Made by a program: the position numbers and the translations under genes
Part shown: piece by piece, positions 54,757-63,808 of the stretch
Numbering within the stretch: position 1 is the stretch's first letter
Layout of the letters: each line of letters starts with the position of its first letter
Assembly: GCF_024748695.1 (NCBI RefSeq)
Contig: NZ_CP087176.1
Coordinates: forward strand, 4,829,501-4,893,500
Length of the DNA stretch: 64,000 bases
Direction: 5' to 3'
Source: Pseudomonas sp. B21-040
GTDB taxonomy: Bacteria; Pseudomonadota; Gammaproteobacteria; Pseudomonadales; Pseudomonadaceae
Notes under the pieces: generated by a model
What the model was told of the DNA's origin: nothing
Seen by the model: the letters and a program-made list of their open reading frames with translations, nothing else
Database searches by the model: none

Positions 54757-56736
54757 ATGAAACCTGTATTGCCTCACGCCCAACTCGACTGGGATGACCA
54801 GGGTCGTCCGTACTCGCGAGTGTTCGACGATGTCTATTTTTCCGACAAGTCGGGCCTCGAAGAAACCCGTTACGTGTTCCTTGAGCAAAACGCTCTGCGT
54901 GAGCGTTTCAGCACGTTGGCGGACGGCGGCCGACTGGTGATTGGCGAGACGGGCTTCGGCACCGGATTGAATTTTCTGTGTGCCTGGCAATTGTTCGAAC
55001 AGCACGCCGTGGCGGGTGCACGGCTGCACTTCGTCAGCGTCGAAAAGTACCCTCTGAGCTTGCCCGACCTGCAGCGAGCCCTGGCGTTGTGGCCGGAACT
55101 CAAACCGTTCGCCGATCAATTGCTCGCCCAATACGTGGCAATTCACCACGGCTTCCAGCGTCTGATTCTGGACAACGGCCGCGTGACGCTGACCCTGTTG
55201 ATTGGCGATGCACTGGAACAATTACCGCAACTGGACGCACAGATTGACGCCTGGTTTCTCGACGGTTTCGCCCCGGCAAAAAACCCCGACATGTGGACCG
55301 CCGAACTGTTTGCCGAACTGGCACGGCTGGCAGCGCCCGGCTCGACCATCAGCACGTTCACCAGTACCGGTTGGGTGCGACGCTTGCTCAATGGCGCAGG
55401 GTTCAAGATGAAGCGCACGCCGGGCATCGGCCACAAGTGGGAAATCCTGCGGGGCGTGTTCCTCGGATGGCCCGAGGACGCCGCTGCGCCCATTGCCGTA
55501 AAACCCTGGTTTGCGCGTCCGGCGCCGTTGACGGGCGAGCGTCATGCCTTGGTCATCGGTGCCGGCCTGGCCGGTTGTGCAAGCGCTGCCAGCCTGGCGG
55601 CGCGGGGTTGGCAGGTGAGCCTGCTGGAGCGCCACGACGCGCTGGCGCAGGAAGCCTCGGGCAATCCACAGGGCGTGCTGTACCTCAAGCTTTCGGCCCA
55701 TGGCACGGCGCTGTCACAATTGATTGTCAGCGGTTTTGGCTACACCCGACGTTTGCTTGAGCATTTGCAGCGGGGCCTCGACTGGGACGGTTGTGGTGTC
55801 CTGCAACTGGCGTTCAATGCCAAGGAGGCGCAGCGTCAGGCGCAACTGGCGGCGGCGTTCCCCGAGGGTTTGTTGCACACACTGGATCGAGAGCAGGCCC
55901 AGAGCCGTGCCGGCATCGGCCTGCAATCGGGCGGCCTGTTTTATCCCGAAGGCGGTTGGGTGCACCCGCCCGCCTTGTGCCAATGGCAAGCCGGGCAACC
56001 GAATATCAAGCTCCTGATGCACCACGAGGTCCTGGAACTGCGTCGCCAGGATAATCAGTGGCAAGCCTGGGACGGCGAGACCTTGCTGGCGAGCGCACCG
56101 GTCGTAGTGCTGGCCGGCGCAGCCGAGATCAAGCGCTTCCCCTACAGCGGCGAACTGCCGCTCAAACGCATTCGCGGACAGATCACTCGTCTGCATCAGA
56201 CACCTGGCAGCCAAAGCCTGAGTACTGTGGTCTGCGCCGAAGGGTATGTCGCGCCAGCCCGGCTGGGTGAACACACGCTGGGCGCCAGTTTCGATTTCAA
56301 CAGCGATGACCTGACACCCACGGCGGCCGAGCATGCCGGCAACCTGAACATGCTCGAAGAGATTTCGGCGGATCTGGTCGAACGGCTCGGCGCGCACACC
56401 CTGCAACCTGAAGCACTTGAAGGTCGCGCGGCGTTTCGCTGCACCAGCCCGGACTACTTGCCGATTGTCGGCCCCTTGGCCGATCACCTGGCTTTCGCCG
56501 ACGCTTACATCGCCCTGAGCAAGGATGCCCGGCAAACGCCGGACATCCCTTGCCCATGGCTGGACGGCTTGTACGTCAACAGCGGCCATGGTTCACGGGG
56601 ATTGATCACCGCGCCGTTAGCAGGCGAATTGCTTGCCGCCTGGCTCGATGACGAACCCCTGCCGCTTCCCAGGACCGTGGCCGAAGCCTGTCATCCCAAC
56701 CGTTTTGCGCTGCGGCGTTTGATTCGGGGTCAATGA
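54757..56736 (+). CDS. mnmC: tRNA mnm5s2U biosynthesis bifunctional protein
   Basis: The protein has 659 residues. Residues about 1-245 are the methyltransferase MnmC2 domain (RFSTLADGGRLVIGETGFGTG is the SAM site; WFLDGFAPAKNPDMW). From about 265 the FAD-dependent MnmC1 domain starts (HALVIGAGLAGCASAASLAA) and ends with NSGHGSRGLITAPLAGELLA. It removes the carboxymethyl group of cmnm5U34 and then methylates to mnm5U34 in tRNA. The protein is full length. Confidence 0.96.
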   Translation: MKPVLPHAQLDWDDQGRPYSRVFDDVYFSDKSGLEETRYVFLEQNALRERFSTLADGGRLVIGETGFGTGLNFLCAWQLFEQHAVAGARLHFVSVEKYPLSLPDLQRALALWPELKPFADQLLAQYVAIHHGFQRLILDNGRVTLTLLIGDALEQLPQLDAQIDAWFLDGFAPAKNPDMWTAELFAELARLAAPGSTISTFTSTGWVRRLLNGAGFKMKRTPGIGHKWEILRGVFLGWPEDAAAPIAVKPWFARPAPLTGERHALVIGAGLAGCASAASLAARGWQVSLLERHDALAQEASGNPQGVLYLKLSAHGTALSQLIVSGFGYTRRLLEHLQRGLDWDGCGVLQLAFNAKEAQRQAQLAAAFPEGLLHTLDREQAQSRAGIGLQSGGLFYPEGGWVHPPALCQWQAGQPNIKLLMHHEVLELRRQDNQWQAWDGETLLASAPVVVLAGAAEIKRFPYSGELPLKRIRGQITRLHQTPGSQSLSTVVCAEGYVAPARLGEHTLGASFDFNSDDLTPTAAEHAGNLNMLEEISADLVERLGAHTLQPEALEGRAAFRCTSPDYLPIVGPLADHLAFADAYIALSKDARQTPDIPCPWLDGLYVNSGHGSRGLITAPLAGELLAAWLDDEPLPLPRTVAEACHPNRFALRRLIRGQ

Positions 56737-56743
56737 CCCCGAA
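56723..56743 (+). terminator. Short hairpin at the mnmC stop
   Basis: TTCGGGGT pairs with ACCCCGAA over a 5 nt loop, spanning the TGA stop. No T-tract follows, so it may be only a structural feature of the mRNA end. The remaining interval to 57001 shows no gene. Confidence 0.3.
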
Positions 56744-57001
56744 GTAGCTCGTTCAATGACCGATTAACAGCACGAAAATCTGGTCTGTTCTGTGGTTGAT
56801 GCAGCAGCATTTTCAATGCTTGGCAGCAATATGTACCGCACGCCCCCACCTTTTTTCGGGTAAGACCGCCCCGTCCACCACACGGGCTTATTACTTATCG
56901 ATCTAAAACTCCCACAGTCCCACTGGGTCAGTTTCTGAGTACTCGCCGATTTGGCCGGGTATCGATTGACCCTCCCCAACGGAAAAACCGGTAAGGATTT
57001 T

Positions 57002-58774
57002 ATGTGCGGATTAGCTGGCGAGTTACGCTTCGATCATCAACCTGCGGACCTCGCGGCCGTTGAACGAATCACCCATCACTTAGCCCCTCGTGGCCCTGAC
57101 GCGTGGGGTTTTCATGCTCAAGGACCGATTGCCCTGGGCCATCGGCGCTTGAAAATCATGGACCTGTCGGACGGCTCGGCGCAGCCGATGATCGACAATC
57201 AACTGGGCCTGTCCCTGGCCTTCAACGGCGCGATCTATAACTTCCCCGAGTTACGCACCGAGCTCGAAAATCTCGGTTATGCGTTCTACTCCGGCGGGGA
57301 CACCGAAGTGCTGCTCAAGGGCTATCACGCCTGGGGTGAAGCCTTGCTGCCCAAGCTAAACGGCATGTTTGCGTTCGCCATTTGGGAGCGCGACGCCCAA
57401 CGATTGTTCATCGCCCGCGACCGTCTCGGCGTGAAGCCGCTGTACCTGTCCCGAACCGGCCAGCGCCTGCGCTTTGCCTCAGCGTTGCCGGCGTTGCTCA
57501 AGGGTGGCGACATCAACCCGATTCTCGACCCGGTGGCGCTCAATCATTACCTGAACTTCCACGCCGTGGTCCCGGCGCCGCGCACCCTGCTGGCCGGCAT
57601 TGAAAAACTGCCACCGGCGACCTGGATGCGCATCGAAGCGGACGGCAGCACCGAACAGAAAACCTGGTGGACGCTGCCCTATGGTCCACGCGCCGACGAG
57701 ATCGACCTGACCCTCGAAGACTGGCGTGACCGTGTCCTCGATAGCACGCGCGACGCCGTGGCGATCCGCCAACGGGCGGCGGTCGACGTTGGCGTTCTGC
57801 TCTCGGGCGGCGTCGACTCAAGCCTGCTGGTCGGGCTGTTGCGTGAAGTCGGCGTGGAAAACCTGTCGACCTTCTCCATTGGTTTTGAGGATGCCGGCGG
57901 CGAACGCGGCGACGAGTTCCAGTATTCGGACCTGATCGCCACCCACTACGGCACCCGGCATCATCAATTGCGCATCGACGAAAAAGAGATCATCGAGCAA
58001 TTGCCAGCGGCGTTCCGCGCCATGAGCGAGCCGATGGTCAGCCATGACTGCATCGCCTTCTATCTGCTGTCACGCGAAGTGGCCAAGCATTGCAAAGTGG
58101 TGCAAAGCGGCCAAGGTGCGGACGAGTTGTTCGCCGGTTATCACTGGTATCCGCAGGTCGATGGCGCAAGCGATCCGTACACGGCTTATCGCGAGGCGTT
58201 CTTCGACCGCAGCCATGAGGAGTACGCAGCCACTGTGCAGCCGAAATGGCTGACGGCGAATGACGCCGCCGGTGACTTCGTGAAGGAACATTTCGCACAG
58301 CCCGGTGCCGAGGCGGCAGTGGACAAGGCCTTGCGTCTGGACAGCACGGTGATGCTGGTGGACGACCCGGTCAAACGCGTCGACAACATGACCATGGCCT
58401 GGGGGCTGGAGGCACGCACGCCGTTTCTTGACTATCGCCTGGTGGAATTGTCAGCCCGCGTGCCGGGCAAATTCAAACTGCCGGGCGGTGGCAAACACGT
58501 CTTGAAAGAAGCCGCGAGATCGGTGATTCCGAGTGAAGTCATCGACCGCAAGAAAGGTTACTTCCCGGTGCCAGGCCTCAAGCATTTGCAAGGTGACACG
58601 CTGAACTGGGTGCGCGACCTGTTGCTTGACCCCAGCCAGGATCGCGGCCTGTTCAACCCGGCCATGCTCGACCGTTTGCTGACGGACCCGCAGGGTCAAT
58701 TGACCCCGTTGCGCGGCTCAAAGCTGTGGCAACTGGCGGCCCTGAACCTGTGGCTCAGTGAGCAAGGAATCTGA
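57002..58774 (+). CDS. asnO: N-acetylglutaminylglutamine amidotransferase (AsnB-like)
   Basis: The ATG at 57002 (MCGLAGELRFDHQPADLAAV), preceded by TAAGGA, gives 590 residues with the nucleophile Cys2 exposed after Met removal. The class II glutaminase domain shows LAPRGPDAWGFH and LAFNGAIYNFPELR. The synthetase domain has VGVLLSGGVDSSLLVGLL (SGGxDS pyrophosphatase loop). It is a relative of asparagine synthetase, but its coupling with the next gene identifies it as the amidation enzyme of the osmolyte N-acetylglutaminylglutamine amide. It begins a three-gene plus-strand group. Confidence 0.94.
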   Translation: MCGLAGELRFDHQPADLAAVERITHHLAPRGPDAWGFHAQGPIALGHRRLKIMDLSDGSAQPMIDNQLGLSLAFNGAIYNFPELRTELENLGYAFYSGGDTEVLLKGYHAWGEALLPKLNGMFAFAIWERDAQRLFIARDRLGVKPLYLSRTGQRLRFASALPALLKGGDINPILDPVALNHYLNFHAVVPAPRTLLAGIEKLPPATWMRIEADGSTEQKTWWTLPYGPRADEIDLTLEDWRDRVLDSTRDAVAIRQRAAVDVGVLLSGGVDSSLLVGLLREVGVENLSTFSIGFEDAGGERGDEFQYSDLIATHYGTRHHQLRIDEKEIIEQLPAAFRAMSEPMVSHDCIAFYLLSREVAKHCKVVQSGQGADELFAGYHWYPQVDGASDPYTAYREAFFDRSHEEYAATVQPKWLTANDAAGDFVKEHFAQPGAEAAVDKALRLDSTVMLVDDPVKRVDNMTMAWGLEARTPFLDYRLVELSARVPGKFKLPGGGKHVLKEAARSVIPSEVIDRKKGYFPVPGLKHLQGDTLNWVRDLLLDPSQDRGLFNPAMLDRLLTDPQGQLTPLRGSKLWQLAALNLWLSEQGI

Positions 58775-58777
58775 TCG

Positions 58778-60523
58778 ATGAAACCCCACGCCACGGCTTA
58801 TAGCCAACGCTTGTTGCGCGGCCAGCCACCTTCTTATGAACGCTTGCAGGCGCGTCTGGCCGAAGATGGCAGCGCCTTGAGCGCCGCGCCGATTGCCGTG
58901 CATTGCGGCTGGGGCCGGTTGTTGATCGGGCACACCTTTCCTGATCCGGCCTGCCTCGCCCAAGCGCTGCTCAACGAGCAGCCAGGCGAGCGCGACATTG
59001 CGCTGTACGTCGCCGCGCCTCAACAAATACTCGGGCTGGAGCCGGCTCAGCTATTTCTCGACCCCTCGGACACCTTGCGTTTGTGGTTCAGCGATTACCG
59101 TCAGGCCACTCGCGTGTTTCGTGGTTTTCGCATTCGTCGGGCACAAAGCGAGGCGGACTGGCAGGCCATCAACCAGCTGTATCAGGCGCGCGGCATGTTG
59201 CCGATCGATGCAAGTCTGTTGACCCCACGGCATCTGGGCGGCCCGGTGTATTGGCTGGCCGAAGACGAAGACAGCGGCGCAATCATTGGCAGTGTCATGG
59301 GCCTCAATCACCACAAGGCGTTCAACGACCCGGAAAACGGCAGCAGCCTGTGGTGCCTGGCGGTCGACCCGCAGTGTTCACGACCGGGTGTGGGCGAAGT
59401 GTTGGTGCGTCACTTGATCGAGCACTTCATGAGCCGTGGGCTCAGTTGCCTGGACTTGTCCGTTTTGCACGACAACCGACAGGCGAAAAGCCTTTACGCC
59501 AAACTCGGGTTTCGCAACCTCTCGACCTTCGCCATCAAGCGCAAGAACGGCATCAATCAGCCGCTGTTTCTCGGACCGGGGCCGCAGGCCAATTTCAATC
59601 CATATGCGCGAATCATCGTCGAAGAAGCCCATCGGCGCGGCATTGACGTACAGGTGGATGATGCCGATGCGGGCCTGTTCACCCTCAGCCATGGTGGACG
59701 CCGGGTGCGTTGTCGCGAATCGTTGAGCGACCTGACCAGCGCCATCAGCATGAGCTTGTGTCAGGACAAAAGCCTGACGCACAAAGTGCTCAAGGCCGCA
59801 GGGCTGAACCTGCCTGCGCAACAATTGGCCGGTAACGCCGATGACAATCTGGCGTTTCTCGATGAGCACGAGCGCGTGGTGGTCAAACCACTGGATGGCG
59901 AACAAGGCCAGGGCGTTGCCGTGGATTTGCGCACGATTGAAGAGGTGCAGCACGCCATCGAAGCCGCCCGCCAATTCGACAGTCGCGTGCTGCTGGAAAG
60001 CTTCCACGAAGGGCTGGACCTGCGGATTGTGGTGATCGGGTTTGAGGTGGTGGCGGCGGCGATTCGGCGCCCGGCGCAAGTGATCGGCGATGGTCAGCAT
60101 GCCATCGGCGCATTGATCGAAGCCCAGAGCCGGCGTCGGCAGGCCGCCACCCGTGGTGAAAGCAAAATCCCGCTGGATCATGAAACCCAGCGCACGTTGC
60201 ATGCGGCGGGTTACGACTACAACAGCGTCCTGCCAGCGGGCGAGCAGCTGTTCGTACGCAAGACAGCGAATCTTCATACAGGCGGGATTCTGGAGGACGT
60301 CACGGCGATCCTGCATCCGACCCTGGCGGACGCCGCGGTGCGGGCGGCACGGGCGCTGGATATCCCGATGGTCGGGCTCGACCTGATGGTGCTGTCCGCC
60401 GACCAGCCTGAGTATGTGTTTATCGAGGCCAATGAACGCGCCGGGCTGGCCAACCATGAACCGCAGCCGACGGCTGAGCGGTTTGTGGACTTGTTATTTC
60501 CGCACAGTCAGCCGGCGGGCTAG
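58778..60523 (+). CDS. ngg: N-acetylglutaminylglutamine synthetase (GNAT + ATP-grasp)
   Basis: The protein has 581 residues and starts three bases after asnO ends. Residues about 110-260 form a GNAT acetyltransferase (WCLAVDPQCSRPGVGEVLVR; LSVLHDNRQAKSLYAKLGF). Residues about 270-575 form an ATP-grasp ligase (VVKPLDGEQGQGVAVDLRT; HTGGILEDVTAILHPTLAD; VFIEANERAG). The fusion would acetylate glutamine and join it to a second glutamine, giving the dipeptide that AsnO amidates. The pair is known from P. aeruginosa and Sinorhizobium as an osmoprotectant pathway. Confidence 0.95.
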   Translation: MKPHATAYSQRLLRGQPPSYERLQARLAEDGSALSAAPIAVHCGWGRLLIGHTFPDPACLAQALLNEQPGERDIALYVAAPQQILGLEPAQLFLDPSDTLRLWFSDYRQATRVFRGFRIRRAQSEADWQAINQLYQARGMLPIDASLLTPRHLGGPVYWLAEDEDSGAIIGSVMGLNHHKAFNDPENGSSLWCLAVDPQCSRPGVGEVLVRHLIEHFMSRGLSCLDLSVLHDNRQAKSLYAKLGFRNLSTFAIKRKNGINQPLFLGPGPQANFNPYARIIVEEAHRRGIDVQVDDADAGLFTLSHGGRRVRCRESLSDLTSAISMSLCQDKSLTHKVLKAAGLNLPAQQLAGNADDNLAFLDEHERVVVKPLDGEQGQGVAVDLRTIEEVQHAIEAARQFDSRVLLESFHEGLDLRIVVIGFEVVAAAIRRPAQVIGDGQHAIGALIEAQSRRRQAATRGESKIPLDHETQRTLHAAGYDYNSVLPAGEQLFVRKTANLHTGGILEDVTAILHPTLADAAVRAARALDIPMVGLDLMVLSADQPEYVFIEANERAGLANHEPQPTAERFVDLLFPHSQPAG

Positions 60524-60533
60524 CTCCACGCTT

Positions 60534-60642
60534 GATCGTTCCCACGCTCCGGCGTGGGAATGCCTCACCGGACACTCCGCGTCCGCCCCTTGGACGCAGA
60601 GCGTCCCTGGCTGCATTCCCACGCAGAGCATGGGAGCGATCA
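60534..60642. repeat. Extragenic inverted repeat (109 bp)
   Basis: GATCGTTCCCACGCTCCGGC on the left and TTCCCACGCAGAGCATGGGA followed by GCGATC on the right form mirrored hairpins around a GACGCAGAGCGTC-type core (GTCCGCCCCTTGGACGC). The right half recurs at 33968-34015. It sits between ngg and the peptidase gene. Confidence 0.82.
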
Positions 60643-60666
60643 GCTCTTCACTCATCAGGAGTTTCC

Positions 60667-61857
60667 ATGATCAGCAAAATCCCTGAACCGGATCTCGATT
60701 ACCTGCAAAAAGTCCTGCTGGAAATGCTCGCCATTCCCAGCCCGACCGGGTTCACCGACACCATCGTGCGTTACGTCGCCGAACGCCTGGAAGAGTTGGG
60801 CATTCCATTCGAAATGACCCGGCGCGGAACCATCCGTGCAACCCTCAAAGGCAAAAAAAGCAGCCCCGACCGTGCGGTTTGCGCTCACCTGGATACCATC
60901 GGTGCGGCGGTTCGTGCCGTGAAGGATAACGGTCGCCTGGCCTTGGCGCCGGTCGGTTGCTGGTCCAGCCGTTTTGCCGAGGGCAGCCGGGTCAGCCTGT
61001 TCACCGATAACGGGGTGATTCGCGGCAGCGTGTTGCCGCTGATGGCATCCGGGCATGCTTTCAACACGGCCGTGGACGAAATGCCGATCAGCTGGGATCA
61101 CGTCGAACTGCGCCTGGATGCCTACTGCGCCACCCGCGCCGATTGCGATTCGCTGGGGATCAGCGTGGGCGATTTCGTGGCCTTCGACCCGCTGCCGGAA
61201 TTCACTGAAAGCGGCCACATCAGTGCCCGCCACCTCGACGACAAGGCCGGTGTCGCCGCACTGCTCGCGGCGCTCAAGGCCATCGTCGACAGTGGTGAAG
61301 CGTTGATGATCGATTGCCATCCGCTGTTCACCATTACCGAGGAAACCGGCAGTGGCGCGGCGGCAGCGTTGCCGTGGGACGTCAGCGAATTCGTCGGAAT
61401 CGACATTGCGCCCGTTGCACCCGGCCAGCACTCCAGCGAACACGCCGTCAGTGTGGCGATGCAGGATTCCGGCGGACCTTACGACTATCACTTGTCGCGC
61501 CATTTGCTGCGACTGGCCAGTGACAATGAACTGCCCGTGCGCCGCGACCTGTTCCGTTACTACTTCAGCGATGCGCACTCGGCGGTGACCGCCGGGCATG
61601 ACATTCGCACTGCCCTGCTCGCCTTTGGTTGTGATGCGACCCATGGCTACGAACGCACCCACATCGACAGTCTGGCGGCGCTCAGTCGATTGCTCGGTGC
61701 CTACCTACTGAGCCCGCCGGTGTTTGCCAGCGATGCGCAACCGGCGACGGGATCGCTGGACCGGTTCAGTCATCAGATCGAACATGACACACAGATGGAA
61801 AGTGATACGCGGGTGCCGTCGGTGGACAGTCTGGTCGGGCAGCGGTCTGAAGGCTGA
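60667..61857 (+). CDS. M42-family aminopeptidase of the NAGGN cluster
   Basis: The ATG at 60667 (MISKIPEPDLDYLQKVLLEM) with a CAGGAG site gives 396 residues; the open frame goes further upstream through the repeat. The dinuclear-metal peptidase motifs are CAHLDTIGAAVRAV, ARHLDDKAGVAALLAALKA, TITEETGSGAAAALP and FSDAHSAVTAGHD. The gene follows asnO and ngg, so the enzyme may act on the osmolyte NAGGN (turnover or maturation). Its peptidase specificity is not known from the sequence. Confidence 0.92.
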   Translation: MISKIPEPDLDYLQKVLLEMLAIPSPTGFTDTIVRYVAERLEELGIPFEMTRRGTIRATLKGKKSSPDRAVCAHLDTIGAAVRAVKDNGRLALAPVGCWSSRFAEGSRVSLFTDNGVIRGSVLPLMASGHAFNTAVDEMPISWDHVELRLDAYCATRADCDSLGISVGDFVAFDPLPEFTESGHISARHLDDKAGVAALLAALKAIVDSGEALMIDCHPLFTITEETGSGAAAALPWDVSEFVGIDIAPVAPGQHSSEHAVSVAMQDSGGPYDYHLSRHLLRLASDNELPVRRDLFRYYFSDAHSAVTAGHDIRTALLAFGCDATHGYERTHIDSLAALSRLLGAYLLSPPVFASDAQPATGSLDRFSHQIEHDTQMESDTRVPSVDSLVGQRSEG

Positions 61858-61886
61858 TCCGGGTACTTCGTTGTCAGGTAAATCCC

Positions 61887-61942
61887 TTCGCGAGCAGGCT
61901 CGCTCCTACAACTGATCGCATTCCCCTGCTCGCGAAGGCGGT
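61887..61942. repeat. REP element, partly degenerate inverted pair
   Basis: TTCGCGAGCAGGCTCGCTCC followed by TACAACTGATCGCATTCC is nearly the same as 51699-51737. The mirrored unit is shortened to CCTGCTCGCGAAGGCGG. It lies between the M42 peptidase gene and yheU. Confidence 0.8.
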
Positions 61943-62023
61943 AGGTCAGAACGCATGAGGCCGAGACTAGTCGCAAGCGGTCATTCGCCGTAGCATCCCG
62001 ACATTGTTTTAGCCGAGGTGCCC

Positions 62024-62251
62024 ATGCTGATTCCCCACGACCAACTTGAAGTCGACACCCTGACCCGCCTGATCGAGGACTTTGTGACCCGTGACGGCAC
62101 CGACAACGGTGACGATACACCGCTGGAAACCCGCGTTTTGCGGGTTCGCCAGGCATTGACCAAAGGTCAGGCGCTGATTGTCTTCGATCCGGAAAGCGAG
62201 CAGTGCCAATTGATGCTCAAGCACGATGTGCCCAAGCATCTGTTTGACTGA
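62024..62251 (+). CDS. YheU-family protein
   Basis: The ATG at 62024 (MLIPHDQLEVDTLTRLIEDF) with GAGG before it gives 75 residues; the frame opens at a GTG two codons earlier. The sequence FVTRDGTDNGDDTPLETRV and VRQALTKGQALIVFDPESEQ matches the YheU family of small cytoplasmic proteins of unknown function. It converges with the csrA paralogue, whose stop is 5 bp away. Confidence 0.88.
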   Translation: MLIPHDQLEVDTLTRLIEDFVTRDGTDNGDDTPLETRVLRVRQALTKGQALIVFDPESEQCQLMLKHDVPKHLFD

Positions 62252-62256
62252 ACGGT

Positions 62257-62442
62257 TCAGCGGCCCTTGGCCTTTGCCCGCTTGGCCTGGATGCGCTCAT
62301 AGACTTCGGCGCGATGCACATTGACGTTTTGCGGCGCTTCGACGCCAAAGCGCACATTGGCGCCGTTGACGTTGAGGATACGCACTGAAATGTTGTCACC
62401 GATGGAAATCATCTCGCCCACAACACGACTGAGTACAAGCAT
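62257..62442 (-). CDS. csrA: CsrA/RsmA-family translational regulator
   Basis: The protein has 61 residues: MLVLSRVVGEMISIGDNISV, then ILNVNGANVRFGVEAPQNVN and VHRAEVYERIQAKRAKAKGR. The L4/R6 pair and VHR (Arg44 equivalent) used for RNA contact are present. It differs from the usual Pseudomonas RsmA (for instance, the basic tail AKRAKAKGR), so it is likely a paralogue of the RsmA/RsmE type. CsrA binds GGA motifs in mRNA leaders and blocks or stabilises translation. Two AGGACC strings in its own leader suggest autoregulation. Confidence 0.9.
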   Translation of the reverse strand: MLVLSRVVGEMISIGDNISVRILNVNGANVRFGVEAPQNVNVHRAEVYERIQAKRAKAKGR

Positions 62443-62448
62443 GGCATT

Positions 62449-62472
62449 GGTCCTTCAGGATTACCGGTCCTT
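62449..62472 (-). promoter_or_regulatory. Two AAGGACC motifs in the csrA leader
   Basis: On the minus strand, AAGGACC occurs twice, with 10 nt between the copies, the nearer one 6 bp before the ATG and overlapping the ribosome site. Dual GGA sites of this sort are what CsrA/RsmA dimers bind. A hairpin-like sequence (GCATTGAAGCCCTTCGATGC) lies just upstream. Confidence 0.6.
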
Positions 62473-62595
62473 GAAGATGCCCGGCGCATCGAAGGGCTTC
62501 AATGCGATGACGACAAATCAGTCCGGCCCTACAGCACCGGACGACCACCACTGACGGAAACATCCGACAAATTGTTCGGACGCAGGAACAATCCT

Positions 62596-62928
62596 TCAGG
62601 AAACCGAGAAGCGCGGGCCGAACAAAATGACGCTCGCGCCGATCACGCACAACGCCACGCCGATCCAGTCCGAACTCAATGGACGAATCCGCTCGACGAC
62701 CGCCAGCCAGCCAATTGAAGCGATGATGTAAATGCCACCGTAGGCCGCGTAGGCGCGACCGGCGTAGGCGGCTTCGACGCGGGTCAGCAGCAGCGCGAAC
62801 AAGGTCAGGCTGAGCAGTGCCGGCACGACCCACCACACACTTTTGCCTTGGCGCAACCACATCCAGAACGCGAAACAGCCAGCGATTTCGAACAGCGCCG
62901 CGAGGAAAAACCACAGGTAATTGAGCAT
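62596..62928 (-). CDS. YnfA-family (UPF0060) membrane protein
   Basis: The protein has 110 residues and four hydrophobic helices ([75 protein letters not shown]). [12 protein letters not shown] is the family's typical motif. YnfA proteins resemble small multidrug resistance transporters, but the substrate is not certain. The gene is 150 bp upstream of csrA in the same direction. Confidence 0.9.
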   Translation of the reverse strand: MLNYLWFFLAALFEIAGCFAFWMWLRQGKSVWWVVPALLSLTLFALLLTRVEAAYAGRAYAAYGGIYIIASIGWLAVVERIRPLSSDWIGVALCVIGASVILFGPRFSVS

Positions 62929-62992
62929 GCAGATGCCTCGTGAGGATGGCCGATGGCGGCCACCCTAACGACGCCGACACCCATGGGCAAGT

Positions 62993-63808
62993 TCAGTCAG
63001 CGTTTTGTTTGGCCTTGGCGCGCATTTTGTCGGCCATGACGGTCATTTCGTTGTAGAGCAGTTGCGGGTTCTTCTGTTTGATCGCCCACGCCATGCGGCC
63101 TTGTTCGTGAGGCAGGATCATGAATTCGCCGGCGGCCACCTGCTTGTAGATGTAGTCGGCAATGTCGGTGGCGGTGATTGGCGAACTTTCCAGCAATTTG
63201 CCGACCTGGGCTTTCATCGCCGGGGTCGGGCCGCGGAAAGAGTCGAGCAAGTTGGTCTGGAAGAACGACGGGCATACGACATGCACGCCTACTTCCTGTT
63301 GTGCCAGTTCGATCAACAGGCTTTCCGACAACGCCACAACGCCGGCCTTGGCCACGTTGTAGTTGCTCATGGCCGGGCCTTGCATCAGGGCGGCCATCGA
63401 CGCGATGTTGATGATCTTGCCTTTGCTTTTCTCCAGCAGCGGCAAGAACGCCTTGCAGCCCTTGACCACACCCATCAGGTTGATCGCGATCTGCCAGTCC
63501 CAATCCTCCAGGGACAGTTCGCTGAAGAAGCCGCCCGACGCCACGCCCGCATTGTTGACGATGACATCGATGCCGCCGAGCTTCTCTTCGCACGCCTGGG
63601 CGAAGGCCGTCAGTTGGCTGTAGTCGCGTACATCGCAACGCTGGATAAAACCATCACCGCCGGCGTCGCGAACGAGTTTGAGGGTTTCTTGCAGGCCAGG
63701 CTCGCTGACATCCGACAAGGCCAGTTGCCAGCCTTCACGCGCCCAGCGCAGCGCGATTTCGCGACCCAGGCCCGAGCCCGCGCCAGTGATCATCATGCGA
63801 TTTTGCAT
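62993..63808 (-). CDS. Short-chain dehydrogenase/reductase
   Basis: From the ATG at 63808 (MQNRMMITGAGSGLGREIAL) the protein has 271 residues; the upstream open extension of 51 codons lacks family character. The SDR motifs are ITGAGSGLGREIALRW, VNNAGVASGG, IINIASMAALMQ (Ser) and YNVAKAGV (YxxxK). The C-terminus ends in a basic tail (ADKMRAKAKQNAD). The substrate is unknown. The 192 bp upstream to the window edge shows no gene. Confidence 0.88.
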   Translation of the reverse strand: MQNRMMITGAGSGLGREIALRWAREGWQLALSDVSEPGLQETLKLVRDAGGDGFIQRCDVRDYSQLTAFAQACEEKLGGIDVIVNNAGVASGGFFSELSLEDWDWQIAINLMGVVKGCKAFLPLLEKSKGKIINIASMAALMQGPAMSNYNVAKAGVVALSESLLIELAQQEVGVHVVCPSFFQTNLLDSFRGPTPAMKAQVGKLLESSPITATDIADYIYKQVAAGEFMILPHEQGRMAWAIKQKNPQLLYNEMTVMADKMRAKAKQNAD

